From Lysobacter sp. cf310 (GTDB lineage: Bacteria > Pseudomonadota > Gammaproteobacteria > Xanthomonadales > Xanthomonadaceae), in NCBI RefSeq assembly GCF_900114355.1, contig NZ_FOSS01000003.1, positions 493,215 to 557,214 of the forward strand: a DNA stretch of 64,000 nt, given 5' to 3'. Positions 16,984 to 24,976 of this stretch are shown piece after piece; within the stretch, counting starts at the first letter, position 1; each line of letters starts with the position of its first letter. The translations under genes and the position numbers were made by a program. The notes under the pieces are model-generated. The model was given only the letters and a program-made list of their open reading frames with translations, was not told the DNA's origin and searched no databases.

Positions 16984-18447
16984 ATGTCTTCGATCACCCT
17001 CAGCCGTCGCGGTTTCCTCAAAGCCTGCGCCGCCACCGCCGCGGTCGGTGCGGTCGGTCCCACCCTGCTGTTCTCCAGCCCCGCCGAAGCTGCCGCGAAC
17101 GCGCACGACACCGTGGTGTTCCTGTTCCTGCGTGGCGGCATGGACGGCCTCAACCTGGTCGTGCCGGTCGACGGCAGCGACCGTACCTTCTACGAACAAG
17201 CACGCCCCGCCCTGCAGATCGCCACCAGCGGCACCTATGGCGCGCTGCCGCTGACCTTGGCCGGCGGCGCCGGCACCGGCTTCGGCCTGCATCCTTCGGC
17301 GACCGGGCTGCGCGATATCTGGAACAGCGGCCAGCTCGCGATCGTGCACGCCTGCGGCCTGCTGACCACGGTCACGCGCAGCCATTTCGACGCCCAGCTG
17401 TCGATCGATCTGGGCACGCCCGGCCAAGGCGGCGGCGTGGGCTGGCTGGCGCGCGCGATGAACAGCCAGTCCGGCCTCAGCGGCGCCGAATCCATGCCCG
17501 CGCTGGCGGTGAACAACCGCCAGCCGGCCAATCTCAACGGCACCACGCGCGCGCTGACCATGGGGCGGCCGTCGGACTTCGCCCTCGATGCCGGCGCCTG
17601 GCAGTGGCAGAAGACGCGCGCGGATTCGCCGGCGAATCTGCGCGGCGTCAACGAGACCCTGGCCGCGCTGTGGAACGGCAACACCGGCTTGGAATACGGC
17701 GGCCAGCGCGCCGACGGCTCCTTGCGCGTGATCGCCCAGCAAAGCTACGCCGCGCTGCCGGCGAACTGGCCCACCGGCAACTTCGCCGAACAGCTGTGGA
17801 CGATCGCCCAGTCGATCCGCTTCAACCTCGGCCTGCGTTACGCCACTCTCGACCTGGGCGGCTGGGACACTCACGACGGCCAAGGCAGCGCCGGCACCGG
17901 CTATCACTACTACCAGAACAAGATCGCCGAACTGTCGGCGGCGCTGGCCGCGTTCCACAACGAGCTGGCCGCCAGCGGCCACCTTTCGCGCGTGACCACG
18001 GTGGTGCAGTCCGAGTTCGGCCGGCGCGTGCGCGAGAACGCCAATCGCGGCACCGACCACGGCTACGGCAATCCGGTGATGGTGCTGGGCGGCGCGGTCA
18101 ACGGCCGGCGCTTCTACGGCCAATGGCCGGGCCTGAATCCGGAAACCCTGTCGGCCTATTACGGCGACGTGCCGGTGACCACCGATCATCGTCGCGTGCT
18201 GTCGGAAATTCTGGTCCGGCGCATGGGCAACAACCAGCTCAGCACGGTGTTCCCGGGTTACGGCGGCTACACGCCACTGGGCATCGTCCAGGGCAGCGAC
18301 CTGGCCGTGCAGGGCGTCGGCATGAGCATGGCCGCGCAGCCCGCGCTGGCGCGGCAGGAGGCGCCGGACGCGCTGCCGCAATCGAACCGCCGTCGCGATT
18401 ATCTCGCGCGTCTGTTGAACGATCCGCGCATCGTGCGCCATCGCTGA
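16984..18447 (+). CDS. DUF1501 domain protein with Tat signal
   Basis: This protein has 487 residues. A twin-arginine signal, SRRGFLKA (7-14), precedes a hydrophobic Ala-rich stretch. The mature domain resembles alkaline phosphatase / sulfatase-like folds used by DUF1501 proteins: LRGGMDGLNLVVP early, DLGGWDTHDGQ in the middle, then QSEFGRRVRENANRGTDHGYG. The Asp/His residues in these segments could bind metal. It ends with a long hydrophilic tail. Partner of the DUF1800 gene directly upstream; export in folded form is likely. Confidence 0.88.
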   Translation: MSSITLSRRGFLKACAATAAVGAVGPTLLFSSPAEAAANAHDTVVFLFLRGGMDGLNLVVPVDGSDRTFYEQARPALQIATSGTYGALPLTLAGGAGTGFGLHPSATGLRDIWNSGQLAIVHACGLLTTVTRSHFDAQLSIDLGTPGQGGGVGWLARAMNSQSGLSGAESMPALAVNNRQPANLNGTTRALTMGRPSDFALDAGAWQWQKTRADSPANLRGVNETLAALWNGNTGLEYGGQRADGSLRVIAQQSYAALPANWPTGNFAEQLWTIAQSIRFNLGLRYATLDLGGWDTHDGQGSAGTGYHYYQNKIAELSAALAAFHNELAASGHLSRVTTVVQSEFGRRVRENANRGTDHGYGNPVMVLGGAVNGRRFYGQWPGLNPETLSAYYGDVPVTTDHRRVLSEILVRRMGNNQLSTVFPGYGGYTPLGIVQGSDLAVQGVGMSMAAQPALARQEAPDALPQSNRRRDYLARLLNDPRIVRHR

Positions 18448-18481
18448 GCGCGACCCGGGCGCGGCGCCGCCGCGTCCGGGG

Positions 18482-18492
18482 TAGCATGTCGC
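18482..18492 (+). promoter_or_regulatory. -10 box of a probable leaderless NRDE-family transcript
   Basis: TAGCAT at 18482-18487 is followed after 5 bases by the ATG at 18493. No ribosome-binding sequence precedes the start, which fits a leaderless mRNA. Confidence 0.4.
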
Positions 18493-19284
18493 ATGTGCCT
18501 GATCGCCCTGTCCTGGCGTAGCCATCCGCGCTACCCGCTCGCCCTGATCGCCAACCGCGACGAATCCCACGCGCGCGCCGCCGCCGCGGCCGGCCCCGAT
18601 CCGGACGCGCCCGATGTCTACGGCGGCCGCGATCTGGTCCAGGGCGGCGGCTGGCTGATGGTGTCCACGCGCGGCCGCCTGGCCGCGGTCACCAACGTGC
18701 GCGCCGGGCTCGCCGCCGATGCCGCGCCGCGTTCACGCGGCGCCCTGGTGCGCGGCTTCGTGCGCGGCAGCGCATCGGCGCAGGACACGCTGGCGACGGT
18801 GCGCGAGCAGGCGCCCGACTACGGTCGTTTCAATCTGGTGCTGTGGGACGGCGAGGCGCTGGCCTTCGCCAGCAACTACCCGCAGTACGCCGAACATCCG
18901 ATCGCGCCCGGCATGCACGCCATGTCGAACGGCGCCTTCGACGCGCAATGGCCTAAGAGTGGCCACGCCACGCGCGCCTTGTCGAACTGGCTGGCCTCGC
19001 CGGCGTCGGAACGCGACCAGCCCGACGCCGAGGCCTTGCAGCCCCTATTCGCCGCGCTCGCCGACACCACGCCCGCGCCGGACGCCGAGCTTCCCGACAC
19101 CGGTGTCGGCCTGGAGCTCGAACGCGTGCTGTCGCCGCCGTTCGTGCGCGGCGAGCGCTACGGCACGCGCTGCAGCACCATCGTCCTGGTCGGCGCGGAT
19201 TCGATCGTATTCGTGGAGCGCCGCTACGGCCCCGACGCCGCGCCAGGCGGCGAAACCGCGACGGTGCTGCCGCTGCGGCGTTGA
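18493..19284 (+). CDS. NRDE/TANGO2 family protein
   Basis: This protein has 263 residues. It begins MCLIAL, leaving Cys2 as the potential N-terminal residue, and carries the family signature NRDE at 21-24. Later segments GGRDLVQGGGWL and RCSTIVLV are also typical. The family (TANGO2 in animals) has an Ntn-hydrolase-like fold and has been linked to heme handling in eukaryotes and some bacteria. No function is assigned here. It is monocistronic, with a terminator-like hairpin downstream. Confidence 0.88.
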   Translation: MCLIALSWRSHPRYPLALIANRDESHARAAAAAGPDPDAPDVYGGRDLVQGGGWLMVSTRGRLAAVTNVRAGLAADAAPRSRGALVRGFVRGSASAQDTLATVREQAPDYGRFNLVLWDGEALAFASNYPQYAEHPIAPGMHAMSNGAFDAQWPKSGHATRALSNWLASPASERDQPDAEALQPLFAALADTTPAPDAELPDTGVGLELERVLSPPFVRGERYGTRCSTIVLVGADSIVFVERRYGPDAAPGGETATVLPLRR

Positions 19285-19355
19285 ACGATCGCCTGCGGAC
19301 TCGCTACCCGCTCCGACACCAGCAGGCGGCGTCGCCCTGTCGAACCGCACATGAG

Positions 19356-19396
19356 AAGGCCCAGGCTTCGAGGTGTCCCTCGGGTGGCTGGGCCTT
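19356..19396. terminator. Hairpin between convergent genes
   Basis: Arms AAGGCCCAG (19356-19364) and CTGGGCCTT (19388-19396) enclose an inner CGAGG/CCCTCG pairing. It lies between the convergent NRDE gene and the membrane-protein gene and could end both transcripts. The T-run is short. Confidence 0.6.
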
Positions 19397-19503
19397 CCGT
19401 GTCGGAGCGGTTGCATCGGACTCGCGTCCGTAGTTTTTCTCCGACGCCGCGATCTTAAGCGCGGCGCCGTTAGGCCGCGGTCAAAATTCCGTAATGCGCG
19501 CGC

Positions 19504-19977
19504 CTACGCGCTCCAGGGCCACCAGCCATGCCCGGTCTGCGCGTAACGGTCGGCCGCCCGTTCGAAGGGGTTGCGCACGCTGACTCCGCCGCACAGCAGG
19601 TACAGCGGCAGGAACAGCACGCCCAGCACCATGTACTGGTAGACGTGCGCGCGCTCGTGGTCGGCGAGCTGGATCTCGGCCTCGTCGCCGTGGCCGGCGC
19701 GATGGGCGTAAGTCACGCACGGCGAATCCAGGCTGTCGCCGGTGTGCAGGATCACGTTGCCCAGGGTGATGGCTCCGCCCGGCCCCCAGGGCCAGCGGTG
19801 GAACACCAGCGCCAGGTCGCGCCGGCGCAGGTGCAGGTGTGCGCCGCGCGCCATCCCGACCGCGCCGGCGATCAGGCCGAGCAGGCTCACCGGCGATGCC
19901 CAGACGATGCCGAGCGCGCGCCCGGCGCTGCGCAGCCAGGGGCTCAGGCGCTGCCCTCTTCCGGCATCAGCAGCCAC
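19504..19977 (-). CDS. Small membrane protein with an HExxH motif
   Basis: This protein has 157 residues from the GTG at 19977, which overlaps the upstream PspC gene by 34 bases. It has a hydrophobic segment at about 25-45, then a domain with HERAH at 107-111 (HExxH), followed by a hydrophobic stretch and FERAADRYA (138-146), where E139 could be the third zinc ligand. This arrangement resembles minimal zincin-like proteins. Catalytic activity is inferred only. A later start would remove the overlap but no good codon is evident. Confidence 0.65.
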   Translation of the reverse strand: MAADAGRGQRLSPWLRSAGRALGIVWASPVSLLGLIAGAVGMARGAHLHLRRRDLALVFHRWPWGPGGAITLGNVILHTGDSLDSPCVTYAHRAGHGDEAEIQLADHERAHVYQYMVLGVLFLPLYLLCGGVSVRNPFERAADRYAQTGHGWWPWSA

Positions 19978-20150
19978 AGGATCAGATAGACCAGGATGCC
20001 CGGAAACGCCACCGACGCGATCGACACGATCACGTAGAGCGCGCGCAACAGGGTCGCGTTCCAGCCGAAACGCTGGGCGATGCCGCCGACCACACCCGCG
20101 ATCATGCGGTCGTGGCGCGAACGGACGAAGGGTCGCGATGCTTGGCTCAT
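19944..20150 (-). CDS. PspC domain protein
   Basis: This protein has 68 residues. The PspC domain covers nearly all of it: RMIAGVVGGIAQRFGWN, then ALYVIVSI and a membrane segment ending LILWLLMPEE. Such proteins are small inner-membrane factors; PspC in enteric bacteria takes part in the phage-shock response, but no pspA or pspB is nearby. It is probably co-transcribed and translationally coupled with the HExxH protein gene that overlaps its end. Confidence 0.85.
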   Translation of the reverse strand: MSQASRPFVRSRHDRMIAGVVGGIAQRFGWNATLLRALYVIVSIASVAFPGILVYLILWLLMPEEGSA

Positions 20151-20188
20151 GCGGCGGCTCCTGGCGGCGACGGCCGCAGTTTAGCGCC

Positions 20189-20581
20189 TCAGCGCGACGC
20201 CGGCGCGGCGGCCGGCTTGGCGCGGATTTCGTTCAGGCGCGCGCGCAGCCAGGTCGCCGACGGCTGCGCCGCCGCCGCGCCGCAGCGGATCTGGTAGGCG
20301 CGGCCGCTCATGCTGCTTTCGCTGGCGGCGCGCTCGATGAATTGTTCGGCGCTGGCGACCATATCGCGCTTGCGCAGGTAAGCGTATTTCTTGCGCAGGT
20401 GGGCCTGGGCCTGGCCGGCGTCGTACCAACTTCCGTTGCGCTGGAACTGGCAGCCCGAGCGCGCCAGGGTCGCGATCAGCTGTTCGATCTCGCGCTCGGC
20501 CTGCGGCGGCGGCGCGGCATGGACGGAAGCGGCGACGAGGGCCAGCAGGGACAACAGCAGGGCGGCGAGACGCGGGTTCAT
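20189..20581 (-). CDS. DUF5329 family secreted protein
   Basis: This protein has 130 residues. An N-terminal signal (about 1-22, ending VHA-A) is followed by a helical domain with IEQLIATLARSGCQFQRNG, the HLRKKYAYL segment and AEQFIERAASESS, typical of DUF5329. Two cysteines remain in the mature protein, allowing one disulfide. Function unknown. The ATG at 20581 is chosen over the upstream GTG at 20599 because it directly precedes the signal sequence and does not overlap the SGNH gene. Confidence 0.75.
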   Translation of the reverse strand: MNPRLAALLLSLLALVAASVHAAPPPQAEREIEQLIATLARSGCQFQRNGSWYDAGQAQAHLRKKYAYLRKRDMVASAEQFIERAASESSMSGRAYQIRCGAAAAQPSATWLRARLNEIRAKPAAAPASR

Positions 20582-20588
20582 GCGGCCA

Positions 20589-21308
20589 TTACAACCCACG
20601 CAGCCAGGGCCCGATCACCTGGGCCCAGATCGCGTAGCCCTTTTCGTTCATGTGCAGGCGGTCGGCCACGAACAGGTCCTCGCGCGGCTGGGCCCGGGCG
20701 TCGAGCATGGGGGTGTAGACGTCCAGATAGGCGACCTGGTGGCGGGCGGCGTAGTCGCGGATCAGCAGGTTGGCGCTGCGCACCTGCGGCAGCAGATGCG
20801 CACGCACCGGACTGGGCTTGATCGAAACGAAGGCGATCGGCAGGCCAGGCTGCGCCGCGCGCGCGCGCTGGACGAAGGCAGCGAAATCGTGGGCGACCTC
20901 TTGCGGCGTGCGCCCTTCCTGGAGGTCGTTGTCGCCGGCGTAGAACACCACCGCGCGCGGCTGGTACGGGGTCACGATGCGGTCGGCGTAGTGGACCGAG
21001 TCGTACACGCGCGAGCCGCCGTAACCGCGATTGATCGCGACGATGCCGGGCAGATCCTCGTGCAGCGTGGTCCACAGGCGGAACGAGGAACTGCCCACGA
21101 ACACCACCGCGCCCGGCATGCGGCGCACGCGGCTGTCCTCGGCCTCGAAGGCGGCGATGTCGGGTTCGAAGCGCGCCCAGTCGTTGGGCGCGGCGGCTGT
21201 CGCGGGTGCGGGCGTTGCCGGCGCGGGTGCGCTCGCGGCTGCGGCCGGAGCGGTAGCGCGGCAGGCGGCAAGCAGGATCAGCAGCAGCGGGATCAGCAGA
21301 CGATGCAT
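20589..21308 (-). CDS. SGNH/GDSL-family lipoprotein hydrolase
   Basis: This protein has 239 residues. It starts with a lipoprotein signal with lipobox LAAC (C16), followed by an Ala/Pro-rich linker (to about residue 42). The SGNH blocks are visible: GSSSF near 72 (Ser), NRGYGGS near 94 (Gly), AGDND near 124 (Asn) and DRLHMN near 217 (Asp/His). It is probably an esterase or thioesterase anchored in the envelope. It lies 7 bases upstream of the DUF5329 gene, probably in one operon with it. Confidence 0.85.
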   Translation of the reverse strand: MHRLLIPLLLILLAACRATAPAAAASAPAPATPAPATAAAPNDWARFEPDIAAFEAEDSRVRRMPGAVVFVGSSSFRLWTTLHEDLPGIVAINRGYGGSRVYDSVHYADRIVTPYQPRAVVFYAGDNDLQEGRTPQEVAHDFAAFVQRARAAQPGLPIAFVSIKPSPVRAHLLPQVRSANLLIRDYAARHQVAYLDVYTPMLDARAQPREDLFVADRLHMNEKGYAIWAQVIGPWLRGL

Positions 21309-21401
21309 ACGCGGGCAGCTCTCGACGGACCAGGGCCTAGCCTAGCGTGCTGCGGCGATGATGTGGCGCGCGTAGACGGGGTGCGGCTGCGGCGGGGGTT
21401 A

Positions 21402-21735
21402 AAAGCAAATCCCCCTCCATCCCCCTTTTTCAAAGGGGGAGGAACAGCGGCGGCTGCGATAGTGCGGCGCTCGTAGGCGGCGCGCCGCTTCCCCAACCGG
21501 TCGTGGTGGGCTTGGCGAGCCACGGGCGGCGGCGGTGCGGCGGGGCTAAAGCAAATCCCCCTCCATCCCCCTTTTTCAAAGGGGGAGGAACAGCGGTTGT
21601 TGCGATAGTGCGGCGCTCGTAGGCGGCGCGCCGCTTCCCCAACCGTTCGTGATGGGTTTGGCGAGCCATGGGCGGCGCGGCTGCGGCGGGGCTAAAGCAA
21701 ATCCCCCTCAATCCCCCTTTTTCAAGGGGGGAGGC
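21402..21735. repeat. Tandem 146-bp repeat containing the CCCCCTTTTT...GGGGG palindrome
   Basis: The sequence starting AAAGCAAATCCCCCT occurs at 21402, 21548 and 21694, exactly 146 bases apart. Each copy carries the hairpin CCCCCTTTTTCAAAGGGGG. The intervening 105 bases (from GGAACAGCGG to GGCGGGGCT) are nearly identical between copies 1 and 2, and the third copy is cut short just before the phaC stop. The whole gap 21309-21743 (435 bases) contains no gene. Confidence 0.88.
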
Positions 21736-21743
21736 AAGGTGGA

Positions 21744-22814
21744 TCAGCGCGAACGCTGCTCCAGCCAATCGTGAATCGCGCTAGGCACCTCGCGCTGGGC
21801 GCGGCTGGAGACGTAGATGCCGATGTGGCCGCCCTTGAACGAGAGCTCGGTGTAGTCGGTGGTGCCGACCAGATCGCGCAGCGCGCGCGAGGCGTCGGGC
21901 GGGACCAGGTGGTCCTGCTCGGCGTAGATGTTCAGCACCGGCATGTCCAGATAGCCCAGGTCGACCGCGCGTCCGCCGATGTCGATGCCGCCCTTGACGA
22001 AACCATTGCCCTGATAGAACTGCTTGATGAATTGGCGGAAGGCTTCGCCGGCCTGGTCGGGCGAGTCGAAGATCCACTTCTCCATGCGCAGGAAGTCCTC
22101 CAGCGCCTTCTTGTCGTCGAGGATGTCGACCAGGCCGACGTACTTCTGCACGAACAAGCGCCAGGGCTTGAGCGTGAGGTAACACCAGTTCATCAGGTCC
22201 GCCGGTACGTTACCGAGGGTGTCGACGAACTGATCGACGTCGAGATTGCGGGTCCAGTTCGACAGCATGTTGTCGCTGGTGTGGAAATCCACCGGCGTGA
22301 CCATGGCGATGAAGTTGCGGACCTTGCTCGGATTCAAGGCCGAGTAGCACAGCGAGAACGCGCCGCCCTGGCAGATGCCGAGCAGGTTGATCGACTCCAT
22401 GCGGTAGGCGCCGCGCAGGTAATCCACCGCGCCGCCGAGGAACCGCTGGATGTAGTCCTCGAGCTCCAGGTAGCGGTCGGAACGATCGGGGTAGCCCCAG
22501 TCGAGGATGTAGACATCCTCGCCGCGTTCGAGCAGGCCGCGCACGATCGACTTGTCCGATTGCAGATCGACCATGTACGGCCGATTGACCAGGGCGTAGG
22601 CGATCAGCAGCGGCACCTTGGCGGTGGGCGCGGTCTCGCCGCGGTAGCGGTACAGCACGACCTTGCCGTCGCGCCAGACTTCTTCCTTGCGGGTCGCGCC
22701 GTAATCGACGTCGTCGACTTCGCGCAGCGTGTCCAGGCCGGCGCGCAGCTTGGCCTGGGTGCGCATCGCTTCCTGCGCCAGCGATTCGGGCGTGAACTGG
22801 ATGGGGCCGGTCAT
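21744..22814 (-). CDS. phaC: Class III polyhydroxyalkanoate synthase catalytic subunit PhaC
   Basis: This enzyme polymerises 3-hydroxyacyl-CoA into PHA at the granule surface. It has 356 residues, the class III length. The lipase-like box GICQGG carries the catalytic C148. D301 (AEQDHLVPP) and H330 (KGGHIGIY) complete the triad, within a residue of the positions known in Allochromatium PhaC. It is encoded one base after the phaE stop, so the two subunits are co-translated. Confidence 0.97.
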   Translation of the reverse strand: MTGPIQFTPESLAQEAMRTQAKLRAGLDTLREVDDVDYGATRKEEVWRDGKVVLYRYRGETAPTAKVPLLIAYALVNRPYMVDLQSDKSIVRGLLERGEDVYILDWGYPDRSDRYLELEDYIQRFLGGAVDYLRGAYRMESINLLGICQGGAFSLCYSALNPSKVRNFIAMVTPVDFHTSDNMLSNWTRNLDVDQFVDTLGNVPADLMNWCYLTLKPWRLFVQKYVGLVDILDDKKALEDFLRMEKWIFDSPDQAGEAFRQFIKQFYQGNGFVKGGIDIGGRAVDLGYLDMPVLNIYAEQDHLVPPDASRALRDLVGTTDYTELSFKGGHIGIYVSSRAQREVPSAIHDWLEQRSR

Positions 22815-22815
22815 G

Positions 22816-23988
22816 TCAGCGCGCTCCTGGCTTGCTCAATTTGGTCGGCTTGCCGGCCTGTTTGGCGGCGGCCTTGCTCGCGACCGGGCGCGCCGGCGGT
22901 TGCGGACGCGCGATCGCGGATTTCTTCGCCGCGGCTTTCTTGCTGGCGACCGGTTTCGCGGCGGCCGGTTTCGGCTTCGCTGCGGCCTTCGCGGGTTTGG
23001 CGTCGTTGGCGGCCGGCTCGCTGCTACGCGCGGTCGCAGTCGCGCGCGCGGGCGCGGCCGAGGCCTGGATGGCGTCGCGCAGGCGCCGCACTTCGCGTTC
23101 CAGTTGCACGATCTTGCGGTGCGCGGCGTCGATCTCGGTGCGGGTCGGAATGCCGAAACTGCCGGTCGCGTGTTCGACCTCGGTCTGGATCGCGCCGCGC
23201 AGCTTCATCTGCGAATTGACCAGGGCCGCATAGGCGTCGCGGAAACGCGGCGACAGGGCGATTTCGGCGTAGGCGTCTTCGGCGGCGTCGATCCACAGGT
23301 CGAACAGAGCGCGCGCCGACTGCAACTGGCGGCCGGGTTCGCTGCGCTCGGCCAGCTTGTCCTCGAAACGCGCGAACGCGTTCTGCCCGGCTTCGGCCAT
23401 CAACGCGTTGTAGGCCTGGCTTTGCTGCTGATAGTTCGAATGCGCCAACGCCAGCGCCTGCAGGCGCTCCTGATGCTCGCGCGCGAAACCGAAGGCCGGC
23501 ATGCCCAGCCAGGACTGACCGTCGCGCTGCCATTGCTGCAGATACGGCGCGGCTTGCTCCAGCCACTGGCTGAGATCGTTCTGACCCGGGCCGCGCATGC
23601 TGCCGAACACGTCGGCGAAGGGATTGGCGCCGCCACCGCCCAGCGCCTGCTTCCAGGCCTGGGCGACGTCGCCGGCCGAGGCGTCGCGGCCGGCGAACTG
23701 CGCGGCCAGCTGCTGCATCTGACCGAACCAGCCGCGCGCCTGCGAATTGAAACGCTCCAGCGCTTCATTGGCTTCGCTGCGGCCGCCCTGGGCCAACTGC
23801 GACCACCACTGCACGGCCTCGTTCCAGCCCGGCGCGGCGGTCGCTGCCGGCGCGGGCGCGCCGCGCATCAACTCGCCCCAGGCGTTCCAGTACTGTCGCG
23901 CGACGGCGTCGAAGTCTCCCTGCCCGAAACCGTCCTGTCCAAAGCTGCCCGGCTTGAAACCGCCGGCGCCGAATCCGTGATTGGCCAT
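22816..23988 (-). CDS. phaE: Class III PHA synthase subunit PhaE with a Lys/Ala/Pro-rich tail
   Basis: PhaE is the non-catalytic partner required for PhaC activity. The protein has 390 residues from the ATG at 23988, which has GGAGGG upstream. The body contains QWLEQAAPYLQQWQ and SLAD-like helices, and PTRTEIDAAHRKIVQLEREV near 290-310, the usual C-terminal signature and coiled coil of PhaE. Beyond this the last about 70 residues are low-complexity AAKPKPAAAKP-type sequence rich in Lys, Ala and Pro, resembling histone H1-like or PhaF-type DNA-binding tails. Whether this tail binds DNA or granules is inference. Confidence 0.92.
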   Translation of the reverse strand: MANHGFGAGGFKPGSFGQDGFGQGDFDAVARQYWNAWGELMRGAPAPAATAAPGWNEAVQWWSQLAQGGRSEANEALERFNSQARGWFGQMQQLAAQFAGRDASAGDVAQAWKQALGGGGANPFADVFGSMRGPGQNDLSQWLEQAAPYLQQWQRDGQSWLGMPAFGFAREHQERLQALALAHSNYQQQSQAYNALMAEAGQNAFARFEDKLAERSEPGRQLQSARALFDLWIDAAEDAYAEIALSPRFRDAYAALVNSQMKLRGAIQTEVEHATGSFGIPTRTEIDAAHRKIVQLEREVRRLRDAIQASAAPARATATARSSEPAANDAKPAKAAAKPKPAAAKPVASKKAAAKKSAIARPQPPARPVASKAAAKQAGKPTKLSKPGAR

Positions 23989-24010
23989 CGCACCCTCCAA
24001 GTTTGGACCG

Positions 24011-24041
24011 ATCATAACAACGCGATGTTGCGTCGCGTCAG
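24011..24041 (-). promoter_or_regulatory. Probable phaEC promoter
   Basis: On the minus strand, TATGAT (24016-24011) is a good -10. A CTGACG-like -35 lies about 18-19 bases upstream (near 24036-24041). The predicted start is near 24004, leaving a short leader with GGAGGG before the phaE ATG. Confidence 0.5.
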
Positions 24042-24115
24042 CCTGTGCCTGGCGGCACAGGATCGGGCGGCTCCGTACTCGTGCGTGTGGGAATCCGCGC
24101 GGCGCAGCCGCGTCG

Positions 24116-24730
24116 TCAGGGCTTGGGGATGCGCAGGGTCTTGCTGATCATCAGCGAACCCGACAGCGCGAACATCAGCACCAGCGGATGGAACTGCCAG
24201 GGCCCCAGTTGGACCACGCCGAACCACAGATCGTGGCCGATCGCGCCCTGCCAGGCCGCGACCGCCAGCACCACCACCAGCAACAGGCTGGTCGGGATCG
24301 GCGTGCCCTCGAAGTATTTGACCTTGTCGTCCTCGCCCGCCAGCGCCTCGGCGGTGACGTTGTAGCGCGCCAGGCGGCTCACGCCGCAGCCGACGAAATA
24401 ACTCAGCACCGCCCAGTCCCAACCGCCTTGCAGGCCGCAGGCATAGGCCAACGCGGCCGGCGCGACGCCGAAGGAAATCACGTCGGCCAGCGAGTCCAGC
24501 TCGCGGCCCAAGGTGGACGAGGATTTGCGCCAACGCGCGACCCGGCCGTCCAGGGCATCGAAGATGAAGGCCAGCGGAATCAGGGCCATGCCGATCATCA
24601 GGTCGCGCACGCCGCCTTCCTGCAGGAAACGCATCGCGGCGAAGATCGCGCCGGTGCCGCAGAAGGCGTTGGCGAGGGTGAACCAGTCCGCGAGATGGAA
24701 ATCGCGAAGCATCGAGAAATGGCGCTTCAT
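24116..24730 (-). CDS. pssA: CDP-diacylglycerol-serine O-phosphatidyltransferase
   Basis: This enzyme makes phosphatidylserine from CDP-diacylglycerol and L-serine. It is an integral membrane protein of 204 residues. The CDP-alcohol phosphotransferase motif DG-x2-AR-x8-G-x3-D-x3-D is complete in DGRVARWRKSSSTLGRELDS then LAD (about residues 60-82). Other features are the LADWFTLANAFCG start and membrane segments up to the C-terminus. This is the membrane-type PssA, not the E. coli peripheral type. It is transcribed alone, between phaE and the oligomer hydrolase gene. Confidence 0.92.
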   Translation of the reverse strand: MKRHFSMLRDFHLADWFTLANAFCGTGAIFAAMRFLQEGGVRDLMIGMALIPLAFIFDALDGRVARWRKSSSTLGRELDSLADVISFGVAPAALAYACGLQGGWDWAVLSYFVGCGVSRLARYNVTAEALAGEDDKVKYFEGTPIPTSLLLVVVLAVAAWQGAIGHDLWFGVVQLGPWQFHPLVLMFALSGSLMISKTLRIPKP

Positions 24731-24976
24731 GCGGCGCTCCTGAGCCGAGCGCCGGTGGCGGCGATCGGTGATGGAAAGTCACAGCCTGCCAAGCCGGCGC
24801 TGCGCAGGCAAGCGCTTGACGCAAGGCGGCGTTCGGTTCATGGCGCAGTTGCGACGCAGGCGAACGCCGATCTCGTGGGTCCAGCGCTGCACCTTGCAAT
24901 GGCGCTTGCAGCGACGGCGTGATGGCGCGTACGGGCGATCGCGATTCGGATCGCCCCCGCCGCGGCTATCCGCGCA

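Noticed and set aside
19944-20150. A phage-shock (psp) operon
   Set aside because: Only a lone PspC domain protein is present; no pspA, pspB or pspF gene is seen.
21402-21735. Transcription attenuator or riboswitch for phaC
   Set aside because: The repeats lie downstream of phaC, not in its leader, and the same hairpin occurs at unrelated loci, so it is a repeat family.
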